Shown here piece by piece: positions 37,801 through 48,440 of a DNA stretch of 64,000 bases. The notes beneath the pieces are model-generated. The model saw only the letters and a list, made by a program, of their open reading frames with translations. It had not been told where the DNA came from and made no database searches. This DNA comes from Topomyia yanbarensis (taxonomy: Eukaryota > Arthropoda > Insecta > Diptera > Culicidae). Both the position numbers and the translations under genes were made by a program. The number at the start of each line of letters is the position of its first letter. Position 1 is the first letter of the stretch. The stretch spans positions 399,669,037 through 399,733,036 of the forward strand of contig NC_080672.1 in assembly GCF_030247195.1 (NCBI RefSeq), read 5' to 3'.

Positions 37801-38692
37801 AAAACTATTTTTATCTGTGAAAAGATGAAAATTTTTCAATTTTGACGCATTTACTTCCCAGTGTGCGTTTAAAATGTCTAAAACGATTGATTTTCAACAC
37901 GTCTTAACTCGCAATAACAAACAATATTTATCTGTGAAGAGATGAAAATTTTCAAATTTTGACGCATTTACTTCCCAGTGTGCGTTTGAAAAGTCTAAAA
38001 CTATGGATTTTCAACACCTCTTAACTCGCAATAACAAACAATGTTTATCTGTGAAAAGTTGAAATTTTTTCGATTTTGACGCATTTACTTCCCAGTGTGC
38101 GTTTAAAATGTCTGAAACTATTGATTTTCAACTCCTCGTAGCTTGCAATAACGTACAATATTTATCTGTGAAAAGATGAAAAATTTTCAATTTTGACGCA
38201 TTTACTTCCCAGTGTGCGTTTAAAATGTCTAAAACTATTGATTTTTAACTCCTTGTAACTCGCTACATTTACTATCAAAAAGTTGAAAAAGTTCAAAATA
38301 ATTCAATTTATATAGCGTCTACCATTCCGTTTATCTGCCACTGCACGGTACTTAAACGATCAAAAATAAGATACAGGTCAAACAAGCAAACCATAACAAA
38401 ATGTTCATCTTTGTACAGGTTCGTAAACTGTGTGACTGGTATCGCCTTACGCGCGACAGGTAAATTATCCTCATGACCAGTCTCAAGACCGATGACGCAT
38501 TTAAATTCCATGACATGTCACGAGACCAACCATCGAGGCTTGGAAGCTAACCTGTTTAAGACATGAGACGTTTTCAGCAGAGCGTGAATGTACGGGTGGC
38601 TTGACATGTCGCGAAAAATGTACACTGGTTCCAACTATGCAAACAACCGAAAGAATATCCAATTGTATTCCGGTCTTTTTTTCTCTTTCCAG

Positions 38693-38945
38693 CGACCGAT
38701 CGATGCTCTCGCTGCTATTGACATACGGAGTGTCCCTCCATAGCAGGACAGCCAGCAGCATTCGGGTGGATCCGTTACGACCCTGCCGGGGGCAGCAGAT
38801 GTTGGAGGTACGCAGTGCGGTCGGAATCTTGTTTAATGCAACCACAGACGTTCGGTTTTCCGGGGTGAAAGTTTTTCCCCCATTCGATGGGTACTTTACT
38901 GTGTCGATGGCAGATAGATCCAAAAATACCAATCGCACGTACGAT
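38693..38945 (+). CDS. Internal exon of an unidentified plus-strand gene
   Basis: A textbook acceptor (pyrimidine tract ending TTTTTTTCTCTTTCCAG) and donor (GTAAGTGC) bound a 253-bp open segment. The phase begins with the third base of a codon and ends in frame. The 84-residue product contains SLLLTYGVSLHSRTASSIRV, PCRGQQMLEVRSAVGILF, NATTDVRFSGVKVFPPFDGY and SMADRSKNTNRTYD. Two potential N-glycosylation sites (NAT and NRT) and a cysteine suggest an extracellular or luminal domain. I do not recognise the family. The minus-strand frame over the same bases lacks splice signals. The exon sits within the large putative Epac intron on the opposite strand. Its acceptor lies only 45 bp from the duplicated flank of the composite element. 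Neighbouring exons were not found. Confidence 0.65.
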
Positions 38946-39570
38946 GTAAGTGCATGTGTTGGATAACAGCCACAAAATGGAGCTATTTGTTCTGGTGCCG
39001 AAAAGGAAAGGGAAAATGCATGCCAAGCCTGAAAACTTACTCCTGTTCGATCTGTGTTCGACATTGCCTAGGTACCAATGCATTCAACTAATGGATTCAG
39101 ATCTATTTTTAATTGAATTGATATGCATTCTTTCTCTGGAAACTTGCTGTCGTTTCGGTCGAAGGATTCATAGTAGGTGTTTACGAGTAGAACATAGACA
39201 GAAAATTTGCACCCACTATTGCAGCCTTGTCGATGATGCTGATGAAAATTCCATTTGTATTCAGAGACAATCCACCCAACCAGATAAGTTAAATGCTTTG
39301 GTTTTTGTTCGATGGAATGAGCAGTGTTTTAAATTACGAGAAACATGATCGTTTTGTATTACGTCGATATTGTTAGTTAGTTAGGGTTACCAAATAGGCT
39401 GAGAACAAATTAAGGACACATTAAATCCATTGTTAAAGCATCTAGCACTTAGTGTTCGGACACTTTATTAGTTTTGTGGCAATGGTCTTATTAGTGATAT
39501 GATTTGGAAAGTTCAAACAGCGATTTTCTTGAAAAATACACGTGTTTCAGTTGGAAAAGCTTCGCCTTAA
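38946..39570 (+). other. Intron of the plus-strand gene, repeat fragment near 39382
   Basis: AGGGTTACCAAATAGGCTGA followed by GAGAACAAATTAAGGACAC at about 39384-39422 resembles 60533-60575 (AGGGTTACCAAAATCG, then AAGAGCAATTTAAGGGCAC). It is probably a fragment of an interspersed repeat. No gene. Confidence 0.4.
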
Positions 39571-40088
39571 CTCATTCATGCCCATGTTGTTTGGGGACAA
39601 CAACGTTTTTAAACAGCTATAACTTTTGATTAAGGCAAAATTTGCTCACAAAAATAAGTAAGGCTAATAAATGTGACTATTGCCATTCATTTGAGCATTA
39701 ATACTCGCAAGGACCAGCTCTAGAACTGAAGTTATAGTTATTAGTCTGATTGGATTCCGATGGAGCAGTGCTGCCAGGGACAGTTTACGTTGACGACGGA
39801 AAATGAATTTTTCATATATCTTCATTATGTTGCAATATTATTGAAAATTGATAAAACTTATCAATTTAGACTGTCTTTGGCTACATTTTCCACGCAATTG
39901 GACTATTATAAATATTCTAGGAGAATTGTATTGAACATTGGGAGGTAAAAATTGAGCAGCTTCTAACACTGCGAGGGAAGCATCTATCTTTATGAAAAAG
40001 ACTTTTCGTGTTTCTTGGCCCCACCCTTTTCAAGGAAAAATAGTTTTGAAACCCTACATGATCGAGAAAAAAGTTGGGCATGAAAGGG
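39571..40088. mobile_element. piggyBac-like MITE, 518 bp, TTAA duplication
   Basis: TTAA flanks both ends (39567-39570 and 40089-40092). The terminal repeats are CTCATTCATGCCCATG on the left and CCCTTTCATGCCCAAC read inward from the right. TTAA targeting and CCC-type ends define piggyBac-like elements. Related copies are at 61370-61812 and, partly, 31690-31995. No transposase. Confidence 0.85.
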
Positions 40089-40092
40089 TTAA

Positions 40093-40833
40093 AATGATCA
40101 GTAAAAAGTTGTGCTAGGTGTAAGATGAGAACAACATTTTTTTTTTTAAATTTGTTTCCTTTTTTATTAAGGACTAAGAGTGAGTTATTTTGCAGGTATT
40201 TTTTGTTTTTTTATGGTATTTCGAATATTTTTGCTCTTTTTGCTGTTATTGCTATCTCAACTACTCTTTTTCTATTTGTGATTTAACTGATATTTTTGTT
40301 GTTTTTGGCATTTATGGTATTTTTGATCCTTTTGCAATTTTGACTATTTTTGCCATTGTGCCGTTTTCTATCTTTGATTTTGCTCCTGTTTTTGGTGCTT
40401 TTTTAATTGTTATCTTCTCTTTATTTACAATTTGTTGCTATGTTCACTATTCATGCATTTTTGTTATTTTTGTCTCATTGTTTTCTTGCATTCGTAATTT
40501 TCTCGCAATTTGTAATTCTTTCGCATTTTTAGCTATTTGTGTTATTTTTTCTATTGCTGCTCTATTATAACTATTTTCGCTTTTTTGTTATTTTAGCTGT
40601 TTATGCTATTTTTGTAAGTTTATTGCTGCTAGTGAACAATAGTAAAAACTGCAGAAATATTTCAAATAACCAAATTATTTGAAATATTTCTGCTATTTTT
40701 ACTGTTGTTGCCATTTTTGCTTTTATGTTATTTTTGCAATATTCGTTGATTTTGGTATATTTTTTGCTACTGCTGCTATTTTTGGTTATATTTCTGTTGT
40801 AAATTTTGTAATCTTTGTAATTTTAAATTTGTA
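40093..40833. repeat. Degenerate T-rich border of the 9-bp array
   Basis: TTTTTG/TATTTTTG words with irregular spacing form a transition into the homogeneous array. A perfect inverted word, GCAGAAATATTTCAAATAA/TTATTTGAAATATTTCTGC, lies at about 40651-40692. The 126-codon plus-strand frame here reflects T-rich composition. Confidence 0.7.
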
Positions 40834-43800
40834 ATGTAAATTTTTGTAATTTTTGTAATTTTTGTAATTTTTGTAATTTTTGTAATTTTTGTAATTTTTG
40901 TAATTTTTGTAATTTTTGTAATTTTTGTAATTTTTGTAATTTTTGTAATTTTTGTAATTTTTGTAATTTTTGTAATTTTTGTAATTTTTGTAATTTTTGT
41001 AATTTTTGTAATTTTTGTAATTTTTGTAATTTTTGTAATTTTTGTAATTTTTGCAATTTTTGCAATTTTTGCAATTTTTGCAATTTTTGTAATTTTTGTA
41101 ATTTTTGTGATTTTTGTAATTTTTGTAATTTTTGTAATTTTTGTAATTTTTGTAATTTTTGTATTGTTTGTGATTTTTGTAATTTTTGTAATTTTTGTAA
41201 TTTTTGTAATTTTTGTAATTTTTGTAATTTTTGTAATTTTTGTAATTTTTGAAATTTTTGTAACTTTTGTGATTTTTGTAATTTTTATAATTTTTGTAAT
41301 TTCTGTAATTTTTGTAATTTTTGTAATTTTTGTAATTTTTGTAATTTTTGTAATTTTTGTAATTTTTGTAATTTTTGTAATTTTTGTAATTTTTGTAATT
41401 TTTGTAATTTTTGTAATTTTTGTAATTTTTGTAATTTTTGTAATATTGTAATTTTTATAATTTTTGTAATTTTTGTAATTTTTGTAATTTTTGTAATTTT
41501 TGTAATTTTTGTAATTTTTGTAATTTTTGTAATTTTTGTAATTTTTGTAATTTTTGTAATTTTTGTAATTTTTGTAATTTTTGTAATTTTTGTAATTTTT
41601 GTAATTTTTGTAATTTTTGTAATTTTTGTAATTTTTGTAATTTTTGTAATTTTTGTAATTTTTGTAATTTTTGTAATTTTTGTAATTTTTGTAATTTTTG
41701 TAATTTTTGTAATTTTTGTAATTTTTGTAATTTTTGTAATTTTTGTAATTTTTGTAATTTTTGTAATTTTTGTAATTTTTGTAATTTTTGTAATTTTTGT
41801 AATTTTTGTAATTTTTGTAATTTTTGTAATTTTTGTAATTTTTGTAATTTTTGTAATTTTTGTAATTTTTGTAATTTTTGTAATTTTTGTAATTTTTGTA
41901 ATTTTTGTAATTTTTGTAATTTTTGTAATTTTTGTAATTTTTGTAATTTTTGTAATTTTTGTAATTTTTGTAATTTTTGTAATTTTTGTAATTTTTGTAA
42001 TTTTTGTAATTTTTGTAATTTTTGTAATTTTTGTAATTTTTGTAATTTTTGTAATTTTTGTAATTTTTGTAATTTTTGTAATTTTTGTAATTTTTGTAAT
42101 TTTTGTAATTTTTGTAATTTTTGTAATTTTTGTAATTTTTGTAATTTTTGTAATTTTTGTGATTTTTGTAATTTTTGTAATTTTTGTAATTTTTGTAATT
42201 TTTGTAATTTTTGTAATTTTTGTAATTTTTGTAATTTTTGTAATTTTTGTAATTTTTGTAATTTTTGTAATTTTTGTAATTTTTGTAATTTTTGTAATTT
42301 TTGTAATTTTTGTAATTTTTGTAATTTTTGTAATTTTTGTAATTTTTGTAATTTTTGTAATTTTTGTAATTTTTGTAATTTTTGTAATTTTTGTAATTTT
42401 TGTAATTTTTGTAATTTTTGTAATTTTTGTAATTTTTGTAATTTTTGTAATTTTTGTAATTTTTGTAATTTTTGTAATTTTTGTAATTTTTGTAACTTGT
42501 GTAATTTTTGTAATTTTTGTATTTTTTGTAATTTTTGCAATTTTTGTAATTTTTGTAATTTTTGTAATTTTTGTAATTTTTGTAATTTTTGTAATTTTTG
42601 TAATTTTTGTAATTTTTGTAATTTTTGTAATTTTTGTAATTTTTGTAATTTTTGTAATTTTTGTAATTTTTGTAATTTTTGTAATTTTTGTAATTTTTGT
42701 AATTTTTGTAATTTTTGTAATTTTTGTAATTTTTGTAATTTTTGTAATTTTTGTAATTTTTGTAATTTTTGTAATTTTTGTAATTTTTGTAATTTTTGTA
42801 ATTTTTGTAATTATTGTAATTTTTGTAATTTTTGTAATTTTTGTAATTTTTGTAATTTTTGTAATTTTTGTAATTTTTGTAATTTTTGTAATTTTTGTAA
42901 TTTTTGTAATTTTTGTAATTTTTGTAATTTTTGTAATTTTTGTAATTTTTGTAATTTTTGTAATTTTTGTAATTTTTGTAATTTTTGTAATTTTTGTAAT
43001 TTTTGTAATTTTTGTAATTTTTGTAATTTTTGTAATTTTTGTAATTTTTGTAATTTTTGTAATTTTTGTAATTTTTGTAATTTTTGTAATTTTTGTAATT
43101 TTTGTATTTTTTGTTATTTTTGTAATTTTTGTAATTTTTGTAATTTTTGTAATTTTTGTAATTTTTGTAATTTTTGTAATTTTTGTAATTTTTGTAATTT
43201 TTGTAATTTTTGTAATTTTTGTAATTTTTGTAATTTTTGTAATTTTTGTAATTTTTGTAATTTTTGTAATTTTTGTAATTTTTGTAATTTTTGTAATTTT
43301 TGTAATTTTTGTAATTTTTGTAATTTTTGTAATTTTTGTAATTTTTGTAATTTTTGTAATTTTTGTAATTTTTGTAATTTTTGTAATTTTTGTAATTTTT
43401 GTAATTTTTGTAATTTTTGTAATTTTTGTAATTTTTGTAATTTTTGTAATTTTTGTAATTTTTGTAATTTTTGTAATTTTTGTAATTTTTGTAATTTTTG
43501 TAATTTTTGTAATTTTTGTAATTTTTGTAATTTTTGTAATTTTTGTAATTTTTGTAATTTTTGTAATTTTTGTAATTTTTGTAATTTTTGTAATTTTTGT
43601 AATTTTTGTAATTTTTGTAATTTTTGTAATTTTTATAATTTTTGTAATTTTTGTAATTTTTGTAATTTTTGTAATTTTTGTAATTTTTGTAATTTTTGTA
43701 ATTTTTGTAATTTTTGTAATTTTTGTAATTTTTGTAATTTTTGTAATTTTTGTAATTTTTGTAATTTTTGTAATTTTTGTAATTTTTGTAATTTTTGTAA

Positions 43801-46800
43801 TTTTTGCAATTTTTGTAATTTTTGTAATTTTTGTAGTTTTTGTAATTTTTGTAATTTTTGTAATTTTTGTAATTTTTGTAATTTTTGTAATCTTCGCAAT
43901 TTTTGTAATTTTTGTAATTTTTGTAATCTTTGTAATTTTTGTAATTTTTGTAATTTTTGTAATTTTTGTAATTTTTGTAATTTTTGTAATTTTTGTAATT
44001 TTTGTAATTTTTGTAATTTTTGTAATTTTTGTAATTTTTGTAATTTTTGTAATTTTTGTAATTTTTGTAATTTTTGTAATTTTTGTAATTTTTGTAATTT
44101 TTGTAATTTTTGTAATTTTTGTAATTTTTGTAATTTTTGTAATTTTTGTAATTTTTGTAATTTTTGTAATTTTTGTAATTTTTGTAATTTTTGTAATTTT
44201 TGTAATTTTTGTAATTTTTGTAATTTTTGTAATTTTTGTAATTTTTGTAATTTTTGTAATTTTTGTAATTTTTGTAATTTTTGTAATTTTTGTAATTTTT
44301 GTAATTTTTGTAATTTTTGTAATTTTTGTAATTTTTGTAATTTTTGTAATTTTTGTAATTTTTGTAATTTTTGTAATTTTTGTAATTTTTGTAATTTTTG
44401 TAATTTTTGTAATTTTTGTAATTTTTGTAATTTTTGTAATTTTTGTAATTTTTGTAATTTTTGTAATTTTTGTAATTTTTGTAATTTTTGTAATTTTTGT
44501 AATTTTTGTAATTTTTGTAATTTTTGTAATTTTTGTAATTTTTGTAATTTTTGTAATTTTTGTAATTTTTGTAATTTTTGTAATTTTTGTAATTTTTGTA
44601 ATTTTTGTAATTTTTGTAATTTTTGTAATTTTTGTAATTTTTGTAATTTTTGTAATTTTTGTAATTTTTGTAATTTTTGTAATTTTTGTAATTTTGTAAT
44701 TTTTGTAATTTTTGTAATTTTTGTAATTTTTGTAATTTTTGTAATTTTTGTAATTTTTGTAATTTTTGTAATTTTTGTAATTTTTGTAATTTTTGTAATT
44801 TTTGTAATTTTTGTAATTTTTGTAATTTTTGTAATTTTTGTAATTTTTGTAATTTTTGTAATTTTTGTAATTTTTGTAATTTTTGTAATTTTTGTAATTT
44901 TTGTAATTTTTGTAATTTTTGTAATTTTTGTAATTTTTGTAATTTTTGTAATTTTTGTAATTTTTGTAATTTTTGTAATTTTTGTAATTTTTGTAATTTT
45001 TGTAATTTTTGTAATTTTTGTAATTTTTGTAATTTTTGTAATTTTTGTAATTTTTGTAATTTTTGTAATTTTTGTAATTTTTGTAATTTTTGTAATTTTT
45101 GTAATTTTTGTAATTTTTGTAATTTTTGTAATTTTTGTAATTTTTGTAATTTTTGTAATTTTTGTAATTTTTGTAATTTTTGTAATTTTTGTAATTTTTG
45201 TAATTTTTGTAATTTTTGTAATTTTTGTAATTTTTGTAATTTTTGTAATTTTTGTAATTTTTGTAATTTTTGTAATTTTTGTAATTTTTGTAATTTTTGT
45301 AATTTTTGTAATTTTTGTAATTTTTGTAATTTTTGTAATTTTTGTAATTTTTGTAATTTTTGTAATTTTTGTAATTTTTGTAATTTTTGTAATTTTTGTA
45401 ATTTTTGTAATTTTTGTAATTTTTGTAATTTTTGTAATTTTTGTAATTTTTGTAATTTTTGTAATTTTTGTAATTTTTGTAATTTTTGTAATTTTTGTAA
45501 TTTTTGTAATTTTTGTAATTTTTGTAATTTTTGTAATTTTTGTAATTTTTGTAATTTTTGTAATTTTTGTAATTTTTGTAATTTTTGTAATTTTTGTAAT
45601 TTTTGTAATTTTTGTAATTTTTGTAATTTTTGTAATTTTTGTAATTTTTGTAATTTTTGTAATTTTTGTAATTTTTGTAATTTTTGTAATTTTTGCAATT
45701 TTTGTAATTTTTGTAATTTTTGTAATTTTTGTAATTTTTGTGATTTTTGTAATTTTTGTAATTTTTGTAATTTTTGTAATTTTTGTAATTTTTGTAATTT
45801 TTGAAATTTTTGTAATTTTTGTAATTTTTGTAATTTTTGTAATTTTTGTAATCTTTGTAATTTTTGTAATTTTTGTAATTTTTGTAATTTTTGTAATTTT
45901 TGTAATTTTTGTAATTTTTGTAATTTTTGTAATTTTTGTAATTTTAGTAATTTTAGTAATTTTAGTAATTTTTGTAATTTTTGTAATTTTTGTAATTTTT
46001 GTAATTTTTGTAATTTTTGTAATTTTTGTAATTTTTGTAATTTTTGTAATTTTTGTAATTTTAGTAATTTTTGTAATTTTTGCAATTTTTGTAATTTTTG
46101 TAATTTTTGTAATTTTTGTAATTTTTGTAATTTTTGTAATTTTTGTAATTTTTGTAATTTCTGTAATTTTTGTAATTTTTGTAATTTTTGTAATTTTTGT
46201 AATTTTTGTAATTTTTGTAATTTTTGTAATTTTTGTAATTTTTGTAATTTTTGTAATTTTTGTAATTTTTGTAATTTTTGTAATTTTTGTAATTTTTGTA
46301 ATTTTTGTAATTTTTGTAATTTTTGTAATTTTTGTAATTTTTGTAATTTTTGTAATTTTTGTAATTTTTGTAATTTTTGTAATTTTTGTAATTTTTGTAA
46401 TTTTTGTAATTTTTGTAATTTTTGTAATTTTTGTAATTTTTGTAATTTTTGTAATTTTTGTAATTTTTGTAATTTTTGTAATTTTTGTAATTTTTGTAAT
46501 TTTTGTAATTTTTGTAATTTTTGTAATTTTTGTAATTTTTGTAATTTTTGTAATTTTTGTAATTTTTGTAATTTTTGTAATTTTTGTAATTTTTGTAATT
46601 TTTGTAATTTTTGTATTTTTTGTATTTTTTGTATTTTTTGTAATTTTTGTAATTTTTGTAATTTTTGTAATTTTTGTAATTTTTGTAATTTTTGTAATTT
46701 TTGTAATTTTTGTAATTTTTGTAATTTTTGTAATTTTTGCAATTTTTGTATTTTTTGTAATTTTTGTAATTTTTGTAATTTTTGTAATTTTTGTAATTTT

Positions 46801-47368
46801 TGTAATTTTTGTAATTTTTGTAATTTTTGTAATTATTGTAATTTTTGTAATTTTTGTAATTTTTGTAATTTTTGTAATTTTTGTAATTTTTGTATTTTTT
46901 GTATTTTTTGTAATTTTTGTAATTTTTGTAATTTTTGTAATTTTTGTAATTTTTGTAATTTTTGTAATTTTTGTAATTTTTGTAATTTTTGTAATTTTTG
47001 TAATTTTTGTAATTTTTGTAATTTTGTAATTTTTGTGATTTTTGTAATTTTTGTAATTTTTGTAATTTTTGTAATTTTTGTAATTTTTGTAATTTTTGTA
47101 ATTTTTGTAATTTTTGTAATTTTTGTGATTTTTGTAATTTTTGTAATTTTTGTAATTTTTGTAATTTTTGTAATTTTTGTAATTTTTGTAATTTTTGTAA
47201 TTTTTGTAATTTTTGTAATTTTTGTAATTTTTGTAATTTTTGTAATTTTTGTAATTTTTGTAATTTTTGTAATTTTTGTAATTTTTGTAATTTTTGTAAT
47301 TTTTGTAATTTTTGTAATTTTTGTAATTTTTGTAATTTTTGTAATTTTTGTAATTTTTGTAATTTTTG
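40834..47368. repeat. 6.5-kb array of the 9-bp unit TAATTTTTG (about 725 copies)
   Basis: The unit TAATTTTTG repeats with only sparse substitutions. Examples are TGCAA variants near 41050-41090, TTAG variants near 45945-45970 and TATTTTTTG variants near 46615-46640. Three 8-bp units (near 41445, 44692 and 47023) shift the register. Because 9 is divisible by 3, five of the six frames have no stop. This yields meaningless frames of up to 1988 codons (VIF, CNF, QKL, KNY and KIT repeats); the remaining plus frame is all TAA. Nothing indicates translation. The right edge ends abruptly at 47368 while the left edge grades into T-rich DNA. Confidence 0.98.
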
Positions 47369-48005
47369 TCTTTTGTAGTTTTGTTTGCGTTCCAATTCTA
47401 CTTTAAAAACCCACGCTGCTGAATGTGCCCTATGGAATTTGATCGGTTTAAAAAACTTATTCTTCTTATAAAAATAAAAACCATTCTTGGTCCCAGCTCC
47501 TCAATCGCCCCACCAAAATCTCAAACTAACCCTCGCATTTAAGTGAACACAAATCTAATTGAGTCCGTCAGTTCTTTAGAAATATCTACAAAAGCATGCT
47601 ATCAGGTGCCTTAGTGATGGAAACGCATCATGTATATCTGAAATTTGAAACATTTGCCAATAGGTTAATTACCCTACAAACCGTCAAAAACATTTTGACA
47701 TCAGAATTACCAGTCAAACGCACACACAAGCACAAAAATAAATTATTTTTCCCAACTCTAACTAACAAACTGCACACATGTCACACCCTGCGATGTGCTG
47801 AGCTGAATCCAAACCCACCCTACCAACATCATTTTGTAAATCATCGAGTGTATACAATTCTAACCATACCATAGCATCACTATACTCGTTCGTTTCACAC
47901 CGCACGCGTGACAAGCTTAGCACACAGCAAAGAAACGAAAGTAAATTCGAATATGGTTAACAGTTTTTAACCGCCTATTGCGCCGTCCGAACATTATAGC
48001 CAAGG
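47369..48005. other. Spacer right of the 9-bp array
   Basis: AT-rich DNA with no recurrent element. The 92-codon plus-strand frame at 47596-47874 has no recognisable motif. Confidence 0.45.
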
Positions 48006-48440
48006 TGTTGCTCGTTTGACAAGCAAGCGACGAATGATCCAAGCGGACACGCGTATTTGATTGATTCTTTCAGGTGCCACACCCTCCATATTGATGGCTT
48101 TAGCTAACTAACGAGCGATCTGCGCTTGACGGGCGACTGCAATCATCCACCAAATTGAACTATAAATACGACTGAGCATGCTGTCCAAGTAGCTCGATGT
48201 GGGAACAAAACGACTCTAAAGTGTCAGTTTTTCGAAGGGAGTGTGTTGGAATTAATGTGTTTTATCGTTTTCCATCTTGCACAACTTTTTAAAGACTGCT
48301 CGTAGCGATACAAAACTTTCACCACTGAATCCTATGTATTTTTCAGATGAATCGCCATCACAACATCCTAATTCCTACTAATAGATGCGCTGCTACGGAA
48401 TAAATAAAGTGCCCGAATTTCAAGTGAAGCAAACTTCATT
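48006..48440 (+). mobile_element. Possible solo LTR or LTR fragment
   Basis: The segment begins TGTTGCTCGTTTGACAAGC. It has a TATA box, TATAAATA, at 48161, followed within 30-50 bp by GTCC/TCAGT-type initiator candidates, and AATAAATAAAG near 48399. The 5' word recurs at 17329 and 17501. This order (TG start, TATA box, polyadenylation signal) fits an LTR, but no CA end or target duplication was found. Confidence 0.35.

Larger units (their letters stand above)
35160..38275. repeat. 118-bp tandem satellite, right (inverted) arm in three pieces
   Basis: Reverse-complement copies of the same unit (TTTTGACGCATTTACTTCCC...GTGCGTTTAAAATGTCTAAA) occupy 35160-35240, 36772-37190 and 37805-38275. The gaps are later insertions. 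Together with the left arm this forms a long potential hairpin. Confidence 0.93.
34187..38636. mobile_element. Composite 4.45-kb foldback element with satellite arms and 12-bp duplication
   Basis: The unit is flanked by a perfect 12-bp direct repeat, ATGCAAACAACC (34175-34186 and 38637-38648). The ends read inward ATAGCTGGAAAATGTC and AGTTGGAACCAGTGTAC. Both subterminal regions are studded with GACATGTC-type palindromes and share GTGACATGTCATrrAATTT and GGTTTGCTTGTT in inverted orientation. Inside, arms of a 118-bp tandem repeat face each other (left 34566-35125; right 35160-38275 in pieces). Two later elements interrupt the right arm (35242-36760 and about 37192-37800). Removing them leaves about 2.3 kb. 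No transposase frame is seen. The superfamily is unknown; foldback or Mutator-like mobilisation is an inference. Confidence 0.7.

Noticed and set aside
38501..39064. 187-codon minus-strand frame over the plus-strand exon
   Set aside because: The plus strand has the pyrimidine tract, AG and GTAAGT exactly at the edges of the open segment. The minus strand lacks them.
40776..46742. 1988-codon minus-strand frame of QKL/KNY repeats
   Set aside because: It is a by-product of a stop-free 9-bp repeat. Frame changes coincide with single-base indels and no start, splice or domain signal exists.
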